Source: Bacteroidetes bacterium HGW-Bacteroidetes-4 (lineage in GTDB: Bacteria > Bacteroidota > Bacteroidia > Bacteroidales > SZUA-534). From it: a DNA stretch of 63,268 nucleotides. A program made the position numbers and the translations under genes. The stretch lies in contig PHDD01000021.1 in the NCBI GenBank assembly GCA_002840905.1, positions 1 through 63,268 of the forward strand. The letters are read 5' to 3'. The notes under the pieces are model-generated. The model was not told the DNA's origin. It ran no database searches and saw nothing but the letters and a program-made list of their open reading frames with translations. Shown here in pieces: positions 33,578 through 43,744 of this stretch (the stretch's first letter is position 1; every line of letters begins with the position of its first letter).

Positions 33578-33952
33578 CTAATGCAAAATAATTTCCCTTC
33601 CAAATGGAGTTAATGCCAGCGATGCCAATTTAAAGTGTTGTATAGCAAAAGGGATCCCGATTATAGTAATTCCGAAAATCAGTCCAAAAATCAAATGGGT
33701 TAAGCATATCCAAATGCCGCCAATTAAAAACCATAAAATATTCATGATTGTGGAAAGACAGCCTGGATTTCCCGGTTTTATTTTTATTTCGGCTCCAAAA
33801 GGCCAAAGAGCCAGCATTCCCAGTTTCAGGGTTTGCAGGGCAAAAGGAATTCCAATAATGGTAATAAAAAGTGGAATACTGGCTATAAAATATTCCAAAG
33901 CAGTAAATATACCGCCGAATACCAGCCATATAATATTTCCCAGTGTTTTCAT
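33578..33952 (-). CDS. yccF: YccF-family inner-membrane protein
   Basis: A 124-residue membrane protein with two copies of the YccF (DUF307) unit: hydrophobic helix, IIGIPFA-x-Q-x-KL, then ALxPFGxEI. The repeats are at about residues 28-55 and 91-120. About four transmembrane segments. The family is widespread and its function is not established. The N-terminus starts immediately at the first helix, which supports the chosen ATG. A strong terminator and the stomatin-like gene lie upstream on the same strand. Confidence 0.85.
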   Translation of the reverse strand: MKTLGNIIWLVFGGIFTALEYFIASIPLFITIIGIPFALQTLKLGMLALWPFGAEIKIKPGNPGCLSTIMNILWFLIGGIWICLTHLIFGLIFGITIIGIPFAIQHFKLASLALTPFGREIILH

Positions 33953-34064
33953 CTGTTAATAGTTTATTTTCAATGGTCAGATGAAACATCCCTGAAACAA
34001 TCATGCTCTTGTGTGTTAAACATGTTTTTAAGGATGTTTCAATTTTTAAAATGAGGAGTTAAAA

Positions 34065-34109
34065 AACTCACCCCTTGGTTTTACAATTGTAAATTACCAG
34101 GGGTGAGTT
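34065..34109 (-). terminator. Terminator of the stomatin-like/NfeD operon
   Basis: A 14-bp stem with one bulge (34065-34079 and 34096-34109) whose loop is itself the palindrome TTTACAATTGTAAA. Read on the minus strand the stem is followed by a T run (34066-34061), as expected for a rho-independent terminator behind the gene ending at 34122. Confidence 0.85.
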
Positions 34110-34121
34110 AGAATTAATAAA

Positions 34122-35051
34122 TTAGCTTTTCTTATTGGTTTCTTTAAAAACGGAAGTTGCCGTGGCAATAACACCCGAAATATCGGCCATGTTTTGAGGA
34201 ATTATCATGGTATTGTTTGTTCCGGCAAGCTTGCCAAACTCCATTAGGTATTGTTCGGCAATACGTAGGTTAACGGCATCGATTCCATTTTTTGAACCAA
34301 TTGCTTCGGCAATAGCACGAATACCGTTGGCAGTAGCTGTAGCTATCGATTCAATCTCGGCAGCTTTACCCATAGCTTCGTTTATACGTTTTTGCTTTTC
34401 ACCTTCCGATGTGGCTATCAGTTCCTGTTTAGCGCCTTCGGCTACGTTTATTTTCGATTGTTTTTCGCCTTCCGATTCAGCAATAACGGCACGCTTGCTA
34501 CGCTCTGCCCGCATTTGTTTCTCCATGGCATCTTTAATGCTTTGTGGGGGAACAATGTTTTTAACTTCGTAGCGGGTAACCTTAACGCCCCAGGGGTCAC
34601 TGGCTTTGTCAACAGCATCTACAATAGATACGTTTATGGTATCACGTTCTTCAAAGGTTTTATCCAGTTCCAGTTTGCCAATAATGCTACGCATGGTAGT
34701 TTGGGCAATTTGAATGGATGCAAAACGGTAATCGTCGATTCCATATGAGGCATTTTTGGGATCGATTACCTGCAGGTAAAGAATGCCATCTACTTCAACC
34801 GAAATGTTGTCGCGGGTAATGCAGGTTTGGGGTGCTACATCAATGGCCTGTTCTTTTAAGGTGTGTTTGTAGCTAATTTTATCGATAAAAGGAATCAGGA
34901 TATGGAATCCTGCGTGTAAAGTGTTGTTGTATTTACCCAAACGTTCGACAATGTAGGCGCTACGCTGAGGAACAATTTTAGCAGTCGATACAATCAGGAT
35001 CAATACCAGAATGGCTATCCCTACTGAAATAATGATGGTTGATGTTTCCAT
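34122..35051 (-). CDS. qmcA-like: SPFH/band-7 protein (stomatin-like, QmcA type)
   Basis: A 309-residue membrane-scaffold protein: one N-terminal transmembrane helix (about 7-26), then the SPFH domain starting PQRSAYIVERLGKYNNTLHAGFHIL (long family motif, about 29-53), CITRDNISVEVDGILY, and a long Ala/Glu-rich helix with repeated SEGEKQ units (about 190-240). It oligomerises into rings that organise membrane microdomains and often guard proteases. It directly follows the NfeD gene (7 bp gap), the standard partner in the YbbK/YbbL-type operon. Confidence 0.92.
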   Translation of the reverse strand: METSTIIISVGIAILVLILIVSTAKIVPQRSAYIVERLGKYNNTLHAGFHILIPFIDKISYKHTLKEQAIDVAPQTCITRDNISVEVDGILYLQVIDPKNASYGIDDYRFASIQIAQTTMRSIIGKLELDKTFEERDTINVSIVDAVDKASDPWGVKVTRYEVKNIVPPQSIKDAMEKQMRAERSKRAVIAESEGEKQSKINVAEGAKQELIATSEGEKQKRINEAMGKAAEIESIATATANGIRAIAEAIGSKNGIDAVNLRIAEQYLMEFGKLAGTNNTMIIPQNMADISGVIATATSVFKETNKKS

Positions 35052-35058
35052 GATGTTA

Positions 35059-35514
35059 CTATTTTATGGGTTTAACAAAAAGGGTGATGCTGTTTTTACG
35101 GGTAATTTCTACCAAACTTCCGGCTTCAATGGTTTCGTCCGATTCAGCTTTCCAAAGGGCTCCTTTAAAAGCAACTTTTCCGGGTACTAAGGGGGCAATG
35201 GCTTGTTCAACCCGAGCGGTTTTTCCAATGAGTTCTTCATCGTCGGTTTCTTCGGGACCGGATTTTTGCTGAAAAAAACGGCGTTTAAACCAGTTGCGTA
35301 AAGCAACCAAAGCTATAACCGAGGCAATGGCAAAAACCAGAATTTGTGTACCCACCGACCAGTCGAAAACCAGACTGAGTAGCGCTGTTGCCCACGCTCC
35401 AATTCCCAAAAAAATAAGTATTAATCCGGGAACAGCCAATTCCAATAGCGCAAAGAGCAAACCAATTAAAAACCAGACTACGGCTGGGTTTTTAAGAAAT
35501 TCAAAAGTATCCAT
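35059..35514 (-). CDS. NfeD-family membrane protein
   Basis: A 151-residue protein from the Met at 35514; an 18-residue longer frame lacks a plausible start context. Three to four hydrophobic helices (about 8-75), a basic stretch and a C-terminal OB-fold domain (about 95-150) with GKTARVEQAIAPLVPGKVAFKGALW. This is the short NfeD form without the ClpP-like protease domain. It works together with the stomatin-like protein downstream; the OB fold is thought to bind the SPFH ring. Confidence 0.88.
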   Translation of the reverse strand: MDTFEFLKNPAVVWFLIGLLFALLELAVPGLILIFLGIGAWATALLSLVFDWSVGTQILVFAIASVIALVALRNWFKRRFFQQKSGPEETDDEELIGKTARVEQAIAPLVPGKVAFKGALWKAESDETIEAGSLVEITRKNSITLFVKPIK

Positions 35515-35784
35515 TTTTATAAGTTTTGTTAATGAAATTTGGTTTAAAACAGTTCTATGACGGTACAATTTACTAAAAGTTACCTGATAGCTGATTACCT
35601 GACTTAAGATTAATTTATTGTTTTAGTGATGACAAAGCATTTTTTTAACAAATGAAGCTTCGCATTTTGTTATTTGGAAATATAAACCATCATTTTACTC
35701 AAAAAATAATAGAATAAACTGAAAAAAAATAGATTTAATCTAAGAATAAACTATTTTTAAAAGTTGATTACAAGCAGTTTCTAA

Positions 35785-37806
35785 ATGTCAAAAAACAACT
35801 ATTTATTTTTTATTCTTTTTGCATCGCTGTTTCAACCAGGCAATATTTTTTCTCAGGAATATGTTGTTGGGGGTGATTTTGATTATGCTCCTTTTTCATT
35901 TACCGATTCAACGGGAAAATCAGCCGGACTCGATATTGATGTGTTAGAAGCCATTTCTGTTTCAAGTGGTATTAAATTAAGCTATGAACTCAACCGGTGG
36001 GACAGCGCTTTAGCCCATATACAATCGGGAAAAACCGACATTATTGTTGGAATCATTTTTTCAGAAGAAAGAGAAAAGTTTCTTGATTTTACCATTCCCA
36101 TACATACCGAATACTATTCAATTTTTATTCGTAAAAATTTACCTTTTAAAGATTTAGCAAGCTTATACGATTACCGGCTTGTGGTTTTGGATAAGGACAT
36201 ATCAATCGACAGGTATCTTATTCCCATGGGGCTTTTTAATGATTATGTTGTGGCAAAATCATTACCTGAAGCGCTTTCAATAATTGAAAAAGGATTGGCC
36301 GATTATGTATTGGCTCCAAATCTGCTTGGTCTGAACGAGATTGAAACTAACAACTATCAAAACATTGAAATAAAAGGTCCGTCAATAATTCCCAGTATTT
36401 ATTGCATGGCAGTGCGAAAAGGAAATCCCGAATTATTAAGCTTGCTTAACCAGGGAATCCTGGAGTTACATAAAAACGGAAAACTTACCAAAATACTGGA
36501 AAAATGGAAGGTTTACGAAAAAGATGACTTTAAATACAAGCAAATTGCCAAAAATATTGCGATTGTATTTGTGATAGCAGTTGTATTATTAATTCTTGTT
36601 TTTATTTGGGTTTGGTTGCTGCGCATACAGATTAAAAAAAAGACAGATAGTTTAAATAATAAAAACTATGAATTGCAGAAAAGCGAGGAGAAATTCAGGA
36701 TTATTACTGAAAACTCGAGCGATATAATCTGGCATATTGATAGCAGTTTTCTTTTAACCTATATCAGTCCGGCCGATGAAAGAATAAGAGGCTTTAAAAA
36801 AGAAGAGGTGATTGGTAAATCTCTTTTTTCTGTTTTAAAACCTGAAGGAATTGAAATGCTAAAAGAAGCCAATAAAAAGCGATTGTTCGACCTGAGCCAG
36901 GGTATCCGATCGGCTCCGGCAATATATGAGTTGGAAGAACTATGTAAGGATGGCAGTTGGGTTTGGATTGAAGCTACTGCAACAGCATTTTATGATCAGG
37001 ACGGTAATATATCGGGTTATCATGGCGTATCGAGAGATATTACGGAACGAAAAAAAGCAGAACTACTGCTTAAAGAAAGCGAAATGCAACTAAGGGAACT
37101 TAATTCAACTAAAGACAAGCTATTATCAATAATAGCACACGATTTAAGAAGTCCGTTTAATGCCATTTTGGGTCTCTCGGACTTGATGGTCACTAACACC
37201 AAAGATTTTGATGATAATAGAAACGAAAAGTACCTGCGCATTATTAATTCATCGGCCAAAAACACACTTATTTTACTCGACAACTTGCTAACCTGGGCAA
37301 AATCACAAACCGGAAATAATACTTTTCATCCGGAGAAAGCAGATTTAACTGCAATTATCAGCGAATTATTGGAAGAATCAGCATCAATCGCGAAAATTAA
37401 AAACATTGCTTTACATGCTGTTCAAATTAATGGTATTGAGGTATATGCCGATGTTAATATGTTAAAAACAATCTTACGGAATCTTATTTCCAATGCTATT
37501 AAATACACCCATAATAAGGGAGAAGTTAAGATATCGGCCATACAAAAACAAAGCCATATCGAAGTTACCGTTTCTGATAATGGAGTTGGTATAAGCGAGG
37601 AAATCCGAAATGAATTATTTGATATTGATGCAAATATTACAACTACAGGAACCGCAAACGAAGTAGGTTCAGGTTTAGGCTTAATACTTTGTAAAGAATT
37701 TGTGGAAAAACACGGGGGAAAAATCTGGGTTAACAGTGAATTAGGAAAGGGAAGTGCTTTTGTGTTTTCCTTACCGACAGGAAATGAGTCAATTCACAAC
37801 GATTAA
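35785..37806 (+). CDS. Sensor histidine kinase with periplasmic solute-binding domain
   Basis: A 673-residue membrane kinase: signal peptide (ends IFSQ), a family-3 solute-binding domain (about 25-245, GGDFDYAPFSF and SAGLDIDVLEAIS), a transmembrane helix (about 255-280), a PAS domain (about 300-425), HisKA with His452 in IIAHDLRSPFN, and HATPase_c with NLISNAIKY, DNGVGI and GSGLGLILCKEF. The binding domain suggests it senses an amino-acid-like or other small ligand. No response regulator gene is adjacent, so it is an orphan in this window. A bidirectional terminator follows. Confidence 0.92.
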   Translation: MSKNNYLFFILFASLFQPGNIFSQEYVVGGDFDYAPFSFTDSTGKSAGLDIDVLEAISVSSGIKLSYELNRWDSALAHIQSGKTDIIVGIIFSEEREKFLDFTIPIHTEYYSIFIRKNLPFKDLASLYDYRLVVLDKDISIDRYLIPMGLFNDYVVAKSLPEALSIIEKGLADYVLAPNLLGLNEIETNNYQNIEIKGPSIIPSIYCMAVRKGNPELLSLLNQGILELHKNGKLTKILEKWKVYEKDDFKYKQIAKNIAIVFVIAVVLLILVFIWVWLLRIQIKKKTDSLNNKNYELQKSEEKFRIITENSSDIIWHIDSSFLLTYISPADERIRGFKKEEVIGKSLFSVLKPEGIEMLKEANKKRLFDLSQGIRSAPAIYELEELCKDGSWVWIEATATAFYDQDGNISGYHGVSRDITERKKAELLLKESEMQLRELNSTKDKLLSIIAHDLRSPFNAILGLSDLMVTNTKDFDDNRNEKYLRIINSSAKNTLILLDNLLTWAKSQTGNNTFHPEKADLTAIISELLEESASIAKIKNIALHAVQINGIEVYADVNMLKTILRNLISNAIKYTHNKGEVKISAIQKQSHIEVTVSDNGVGISEEIRNELFDIDANITTTGTANEVGSGLGLILCKEFVEKHGGKIWVNSELGKGSAFVFSLPTGNESIHND

Positions 37807-37918
37807 TTGCTTACTGGAAATCAGAATCCACGAACCTGAGACTATATATCAGAACAGGGACTGAAGGCTGATAAGCGCCTCTGGCATTGAATTACAAGTT
37901 GCCCACAGTGTAAGCATA

Positions 37919-37950
37919 AAAAAAGCCGGAACTTACGAACCGGCTTTTTT
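37919..37950. terminator. Bidirectional terminator
   Basis: An 11-bp A/T-flanked stem AAAAAAGCCGG (37919-37929) with CCGGCTTTTTT (37940-37950) and a 10-nt loop. It can stop transcription from both the kinase gene (plus) and the barrel gene (minus), which converge here. Confidence 0.9.
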
Positions 37951-37969
37951 CATCATTTATCTTAAACTA

Positions 37970-38746
37970 TTAAAACATAATTCCAATACTGGCCAAAAAC
38001 TGGCTGGCACGTTGGTCGGTGTTGTATGAATAATCACCTAAAGTAATGCTGTCGCCCAGTTTGCTTAACGGAAATTCGTAACGCACATCCAGGGTAATTT
38101 TTTTCAGTATGTCAAGTCCCACACCGGCTTGTCCGCCAAAAGTAGCTTTTTGGGTAACAGCTGTAAAACTGTCAAGCATTTGATTTATTTCTTCCGAAGC
38201 CGATTCATCGGCATTATTGCCCAGTTTAAAACTGGCAACCGGTCCACCATACAACCGGGCAGGGCCTAATTTTACCCCTACCATTACCGGAATATCAAAA
38301 TTAGTATACTTAATACTGGCCGACGATTCTGAAACGTCGCTGTATAAATCAGCCAGGGGTTTTTTAATGTTTATGGTAGTGTTGGTTTGTGAAAATATTA
38401 ACTCGGGTTGAATAAAAATACCCAAAACTTTTACCCGGGCAAAAGCTCCAAAGTGATAACCCATATCGTACGATGCGGGTTCAAATGCTAAGTTTGCCAC
38501 CACATCCAAAGCCAGGGGATTTAATTCATTCTTGACACCATCACCATCCAAATCCTTAAATAAATCGCCATAATTTGGGCCATCAGGTTGATAGTCTGGT
38601 TTAATCGATACTTTAGGATCGATACTGAAATCATCAAAACTTACTTTCGACGAGTTTACCCCACCTTTAATACCCCAGGTAAAAATCTGGCTGTATGACA
38701 TTTGAGCTATGAAGATAACGCTCATGAATAAGATCAATTTTTTCAT
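37970..38746 (-). CDS. Outer-membrane beta-barrel protein, PorT/OmpW-like porin family
   Basis: A 258-residue protein with a signal peptide ending in SYSQ. The mature start FTWGIKGGVNSSK is typical of the Bacteroidota PorT-like barrel family. A loop of about 50 residues early on contains GDLFKDLDGDGVKNEL, a calcium-loop-like acidic run seen in thrombospondin type 3 repeats. Barrel strands follow (FGAFARVKVLGIFIQPELIFSQ) and a terminal Phe. Function unknown; probably a small outer-membrane channel or receptor. A calcium-binding plug loop is inference. Confidence 0.75.
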   Translation of the reverse strand: MKKLILFMSVIFIAQMSYSQIFTWGIKGGVNSSKVSFDDFSIDPKVSIKPDYQPDGPNYGDLFKDLDGDGVKNELNPLALDVVANLAFEPASYDMGYHFGAFARVKVLGIFIQPELIFSQTNTTINIKKPLADLYSDVSESSASIKYTNFDIPVMVGVKLGPARLYGGPVASFKLGNNADESASEEINQMLDSFTAVTQKATFGGQAGVGLDILKKITLDVRYEFPLSKLGDSITLGDYSYNTDQRASQFLASIGIMF

Positions 38747-38818
38747 AAATCAAGTTTTAAGTTAAACAAAGTATGTAAAGTTAATATTATTTCAATACTT
38801 GCAAATTTCTTTGTTGGT

Positions 38819-39454
38819 TTAAGTAATTTCAATGGTTTCACCCAGATAACGGGGTTGTTTGTTAAAAATTAAATCGAGCATTAGTTTTATGCGGGCCAGT
38901 TTTTCGCGTATCATAATTTTTCTTCCGTAATGTTTGGGTACATCCTTAGCATTATAGCCAATCAATTGCATTTGATTCCTCTTGCCCACAAAAACGGCCC
39001 TTTCGTTGTGAAACTTTTGCGAAATTACAGTCAAACGGGTTTCGCCAAAAACCTTTTTGGCTCTGATAACCGAATCCCAGGTGCGGAAACCGGCATAATC
39101 TAAAAATATCTTTTCAGCGGGAATTCCTGCGGCAATCAAATCGTCTCTTATGGTGCGCGGTTCATTGTATTCAACCTGACCATTATCGCCACTTATCAGG
39201 ATGAAATCAATTTTTTTATTTTCATACAATTCAATAGCCGCTTCAATCCGGTATTGATAAAATAAATTCAAAGTCCCTTTTTTTGCGTACTTACTGGTGC
39301 CCAGCAATAAACCCACCCGGTTGTGTGGAATTTTGTCAACCGAATTGAATAGCTGCTTTTTGCTCTGCCATTTAATGGCTATATCAGGAGCAAAAAATGC
39401 GATACATAAAAATCCGGTTAATACAAGTATAAATGCTATGACTCGTTGCGACAT
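38819..39454 (-). CDS. sanA-like: SanA/YdcF-like DUF218 membrane protein
   Basis: A 211-residue protein with one N-terminal transmembrane helix (about 5-25) and a periplasmic DUF218 domain: VGLLLGTSKYAKKG, LISGDNGQVEYNEPRTIRDDLIAAGIP, LDYAGFRTWDSVIRAK, TVISQKFHNERA. In enterobacteria SanA affects vancomycin sensitivity and envelope integrity; the fold binds a nucleotide-like ligand. It stands alone between two oppositely oriented units. Confidence 0.88.
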   Translation of the reverse strand: MSQRVIAFILVLTGFLCIAFFAPDIAIKWQSKKQLFNSVDKIPHNRVGLLLGTSKYAKKGTLNLFYQYRIEAAIELYENKKIDFILISGDNGQVEYNEPRTIRDDLIAAGIPAEKIFLDYAGFRTWDSVIRAKKVFGETRLTVISQKFHNERAVFVGKRNQMQLIGYNAKDVPKHYGRKIMIREKLARIKLMLDLIFNKQPRYLGETIEIT

Positions 39455-39570
39455 TAGTTAAAAATTTGCGGCCAAATTATTTATTTAAACGTTTAGATGG
39501 GTTTTTTGTATTAAAAGTTGCGTAATTTAAAAATATTCTAAATAAGCAAAAGCCGGCATCAATAATTTTT

Positions 39571-39578
39571 TATATTTG
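39571..39578 (+). promoter_or_regulatory. -7 promoter box for the protease genes
   Basis: TATATTTG matches TAnnTTTG and lies 32 bp before the start of the first C25 protease gene. No good TTTG -33 box is seen at the expected distance, so an accessory factor may be needed. Confidence 0.4.
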
Positions 39579-39609
39579 TTGTTTAGATAAAATTGAATTG
39601 CAGTGTCCG

Positions 39610-42600
39610 ATGAAATTAGTGCCCATACTTTTTCTGCTTTTTTCTTATGTTATTCTGCCAGGGCAGATGCAAAAGACCGTCACATTGGAAAATTTCAATG
39701 CACCTCCGTTTCGCATCGAAAACAAAGATGCAACTTCTTTACAGGCAATATTTGGATTCAGTAAGTTAACATTTTCTGAAGTTGAAACTGCTTCTGAACC
39801 TTTTGTATCGCTTCAGGTTGATGGTTTTGGCAAAACCTATGAACCGGGTTCACCCGATTTACCTTATTACATTCAGTTAATTTCAGTTCCCAAAGAGGTA
39901 AATCTTCAACTTGAATTGGGTTCACATTCTGAGCAAACACTTGTTTTACGCGAGCTACAGATAAACTTCCCAATAGTTCCGGCATTAGCTTCTTCATCAA
40001 AATCGGACGACAAAGAGTTGAGGTATTTCAAAGGAATAATCTATCAGGAAAACAATTTTCAGGAAAAACCTGTGGTACAGCTTAAAGAACTTGGCATCAT
40101 GCGAAATGCCCGCATTTATGAACTTACTTACCGTCCTTTTTTGTATAATGCAGTAAGCAATGAATTAAAAATAAGGAACAATGCTAAAATTGAACTGATT
40201 TGGGACAAGCAAATAAAAGAGGCACAAACCTGGAATTTTACACATCCGCTAAAGTCAGCAGCTTTTGAAAATAGCTTGTCAGCAACCGAAAATCAACGCG
40301 AGGTATTTGTAATTGTAGCTCCATTAAAATATGAAGCTTCACTGCAGGATTTTATTCATTGGAAGAAACAACAAGGTTTCCAGGTAATTGAAGGTTATGT
40401 AGGTCGCGAAATTGAAAGTAACACAACCGGCAGTATCAGGAATTTTCTTGAGCCTTTATACACGAATCCCCAATCCGGATTGGCTGCAAGTTCTTATTTG
40501 TTGATTGTGGGCGATGTAAGTGAAATACCAGCCTGGAAAGGTGTAACCTTGGCTCATGCTACCGATTTGTATTATGCCGAATATACCGGCGATTTTTTTC
40601 CGGAAATTCAATACGGGCGTTTTTCGGTTAGCACCAACGAACAATTGCAGGCAGTAATTGCCAAAACCCTCTATGTTGAGCAGGGTGCTGGCTCCGAAGG
40701 AACCTACCAGAACCGGCATTTGTTAATCAGCGGGGTTGATTCAAAATATTCACCTGTTTATGGAAACGGAGCCCTGAATTATTTTTTAAGCAATTACGCT
40801 ACACCGGTTTTTGGCATTAAACCGGCTTATTATCTGTATGGTTCCGGCTCTCCGGTTACATCAGACAGCCCTCAGGCAAAACAGGACATCCTGAACCATT
40901 TTAATCAGGGAGTGGGTTTTGCTTATTATACCGCCCATTGCGATGAGCTGGGTTGGAGCGACCCCAAATTTCTTTTGACAGATATTCCTTCGCTTGGTAA
41001 TTCAGGCTATTATCCCTTAATGATAGGAAATTGTTGTCAATCGTTAAAGTATAACGTTAACTCTTTTGGGGAGGAAATAGTTCGCGTTGCTGAAAAGGGA
41101 GCCGTAGCTTACATTGGCGCATCGAACGATACATACTGGGACGAAGATTATTTTTGGGCCGTAGGATTTACCGATAATATAGTTTCCAATCCCAATTATG
41201 AGAGTACCGGACTTGGTTCGTGGGATGCCTGGTTTCATAATCATAACGAAGCGGTTGATTTACACGCACAGACAGCATCGCAACTCATTCATTCCGGAAA
41301 TATGGCAGTTCAGGCTTCAACTTCAAACTATAAAAATTATTACTGGGAAATTTATACCCTTATGGGCGATCCCTCGTTAATACCGGCAAAAAACCGCTAC
41401 CAAAAATTGCAGGTAAACTATAATCCGGTATTTAAAGTAGGTCAACAAACTCTCCAGGTTAGCACAGCACCGGGATCAAATATTACCCTTTTCGAGAACG
41501 ATAACTTTTTGGGTTTTGCTAAAGCCGATGCAGTGGGAACTGCACAAATTTCTTTTAAAGCACTTACACAAACGGGTGAAAAAATAATTCAGTTAACAGC
41601 AACGCATCCGGAATATTTGCCTGTTATTGATTCCTTGTCGTGTATTCCGGCCGATGGTCCCTATGTGGTTTTAGATTCGGTTCTTTGGGTCGATTCGCTG
41701 GGAAATCCTATTACGTCAATTAATTATGGTGATAGTGCAGCCGTTTTACTACAATTTAAAAACCTTGGAAATCGAGAGGCTGTTGCGATAACTTTTCAGC
41801 TGGGTTCAACAAGTCCCTGGTTAACCGATTGGGCCGGTTATACGGCAACAATTCCCAAAATTCAATCGGGAGCCGGATATACAATCCCGGAACCAATTCC
41901 TTTTACCGTGAGTAATTCCATCCCCGATGAAGAATTGCTATATTTTGAAGGATGGCTGAGTCATCAGCCAAACCATGAGTCAGCTTTTGAATTTTCGACA
42001 TCCGTAAAAGCACCGGTTCTTACTTTGCACGATTATCAAATCGACCAGTCGGGCAGTGGCAACCTGAATGGCGTAATAGAATGGGGTGAGTTGCTTACTT
42101 TGGATGTAACATGGGTAAATACCGGACACGCCCAGGTGAGCAATACGCTCATTCTATGGACTTCGTCCAATCCTGATTATCTGAAAGTTATTGAATTTGA
42201 TGCAGCTTTGGGCGGTTTTTCTGTTGATTCATTGGTTCAGATGCAGGTAGTTTTACAGGGGGGAATGGAATTCTTTCCCGGAGAAAATGTTTCGCTCAAT
42301 TACCAGCTTTTGGCAGGAGAATCAGGAAATTACCAGTTTTCAGGTTCCATTCCGCTTGTTTTAGGTCAGGAACCCGCTTTTTCGATGCAAAATTCCCGCG
42401 ATACCGTGGTTAATGCTTATTTCTACGATTCAGGCGGACCAGCTGGTAGCTATGGAAGACTGGATACGCTTACCCAAACTTTTGTGCCTTACCATACGGG
42501 TGAAGGTTTGGCTGTCGATTTTTTTGAATTCGACGTGGAAAGTTCAACCACCGGATGTTTCGACAGGTTGGAAATTTATAATGGATTAACTATTGATGCT

Positions 42601-43680
42601 CCCTTGCTCGGAAGTTTTTGCAGTTTTAATATTGTGGGACAGGTGCAAAGCAGTAATGATAGCGGAGCACTAACTTTCCGGTTTATTTCAGATAACAGTG
42701 CAGAAAAAGCAGGCTGGGAAGCCCATTTGTTTTCGTTGCCCCGGCAAAGCCTTACTTTTGAAATTACTGAAGGAGCCGAAGCTGAGATTTTATTCAACAA
42801 TCGCTTAATGATTGCCGATGATGCAGGTACTGCCACCTTTGATTATATTTTAAGCGGGGGAGAGAAAAAATACACCATTACCAAAGCGGGTTATTTTACC
42901 CAAAGCGGAAAACTGTCAGCTATTTACAGTGATTCTACCATTCAATTGGTTCTTGAAAAGCTGCCTCAGGTTGAGTTTATTATTCAGCATGCCGGCGCAC
43001 CACTCGAAAATGTGCAGGTTGTTTTTGATGGCCGAACTTTGTACACCAATGAAAATGGAGGGGCTGTGTTTGACCAGGTTTTAAGTGGAACAAAAACCTT
43101 TTTTGTTTCCTTAAACGGCTTTATCGAAACCACAGGTTCAATTGTAGTGGAAAAGACAAACATATCAAAAACTTTAATGCTGGAACCCAAAACCTATTCG
43201 ATAAATTTCACGGTTACCAATGGCGATTTCAATCTGGCCAATGCCTCTATTGCCATATTTGATACCACACTTACTACTTCAATCTATGGACAGGCTTCAT
43301 TGAACGCAATTCTTCCGCAAGCTGCCATTCCATTTGAAGTTACAAAAGAAGGCTTTAATGCCTACCAGGGTACTTTTGATGTGGTTGATACCGATGTTTC
43401 AATAGCCGTTGATTTAACACCAGTTGGAATTTCTGAACGTTTTACTAAAGCCATTAAGATTTTTCCCAATCCGGTTTCCCAATCCGGTGAGCTAAAAATT
43501 AGTGCTGAACGCGAAATCAGTCAGTTTGTTTTGTATAGTCATACCGGCATAAAGCTTCATGATGAAAAAATTTCTTCCAAAGAATTTGTGTTTCATGTAA
43601 CCAATTATCCACGCGGAATGTATATGCTGAAGATTCGCTTAAACGATGAATGGTTTTACAGGAAAATACTGATAAAATAA
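39610..43680 (+). CDS. Gingipain-like C25 cysteine protease with CUB domain and T9SS sorting domain
   Basis: A 1356-residue secreted protease (ATG 39610 chosen over TTG 39598). Signal peptide ending LPGQ; C25 N-terminal prodomain (about 25-220); C25 catalytic domain (about 230-590) with His443 in YYTAHCDE and Cys475-Cys476 in IGNCCQS, the second being the likely nucleophile by comparison with gingipain. Next come Ig/CARDB-like domains, a CUB-like domain (about 930-1045, with TGCFDRLEIYNG), three to four carboxypeptidase-regulatory-like repeats and a type A T9SS signal (FPNPVSQSG, GMYMLKI). It should be exported by T9SS and attached to the cell surface or released. Cotranscribed with a paralog 64 bp downstream. 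Confidence 0.9.
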   Translation: MKLVPILFLLFSYVILPGQMQKTVTLENFNAPPFRIENKDATSLQAIFGFSKLTFSEVETASEPFVSLQVDGFGKTYEPGSPDLPYYIQLISVPKEVNLQLELGSHSEQTLVLRELQINFPIVPALASSSKSDDKELRYFKGIIYQENNFQEKPVVQLKELGIMRNARIYELTYRPFLYNAVSNELKIRNNAKIELIWDKQIKEAQTWNFTHPLKSAAFENSLSATENQREVFVIVAPLKYEASLQDFIHWKKQQGFQVIEGYVGREIESNTTGSIRNFLEPLYTNPQSGLAASSYLLIVGDVSEIPAWKGVTLAHATDLYYAEYTGDFFPEIQYGRFSVSTNEQLQAVIAKTLYVEQGAGSEGTYQNRHLLISGVDSKYSPVYGNGALNYFLSNYATPVFGIKPAYYLYGSGSPVTSDSPQAKQDILNHFNQGVGFAYYTAHCDELGWSDPKFLLTDIPSLGNSGYYPLMIGNCCQSLKYNVNSFGEEIVRVAEKGAVAYIGASNDTYWDEDYFWAVGFTDNIVSNPNYESTGLGSWDAWFHNHNEAVDLHAQTASQLIHSGNMAVQASTSNYKNYYWEIYTLMGDPSLIPAKNRYQKLQVNYNPVFKVGQQTLQVSTAPGSNITLFENDNFLGFAKADAVGTAQISFKALTQTGEKIIQLTATHPEYLPVIDSLSCIPADGPYVVLDSVLWVDSLGNPITSINYGDSAAVLLQFKNLGNREAVAITFQLGSTSPWLTDWAGYTATIPKIQSGAGYTIPEPIPFTVSNSIPDEELLYFEGWLSHQPNHESAFEFSTSVKAPVLTLHDYQIDQSGSGNLNGVIEWGELLTLDVTWVNTGHAQVSNTLILWTSSNPDYLKVIEFDAALGGFSVDSLVQMQVVLQGGMEFFPGENVSLNYQLLAGESGNYQFSGSIPLVLGQEPAFSMQNSRDTVVNAYFYDSGGPAGSYGRLDTLTQTFVPYHTGEGLAVDFFEFDVESSTTGCFDRLEIYNGLTIDAPLLGSFCSFNIVGQVQSSNDSGALTFRFISDNSAEKAGWEAHLFSLPRQSLTFEITEGAEAEILFNNRLMIADDAGTATFDYILSGGEKKYTITKAGYFTQSGKLSAIYSDSTIQLVLEKLPQVEFIIQHAGAPLENVQVVFDGRTLYTNENGGAVFDQVLSGTKTFFVSLNGFIETTGSIVVEKTNISKTLMLEPKTYSINFTVTNGDFNLANASIAIFDTTLTTSIYGQASLNAILPQAAIPFEVTKEGFNAYQGTFDVVDTDVSIAVDLTPVGISERFTKAIKIFPNPVSQSGELKISAEREISQFVLYSHTGIKLHDEKISSKEFVFHVTNYPRGMYMLKIRLNDEWFYRKILIK

Positions 43681-43744
43681 GAAAATTTCATTTTCTTGTG
43701 TTCCACAAAATAATAAGGATCACAAGCTAAGCAAGGGAAACAAC

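Noticed and set aside
37807-37918. Small RNA or gene in the gap after the sensor kinase
   Set aside because: Short, no start with a plausible frame and no structure except the terminator.
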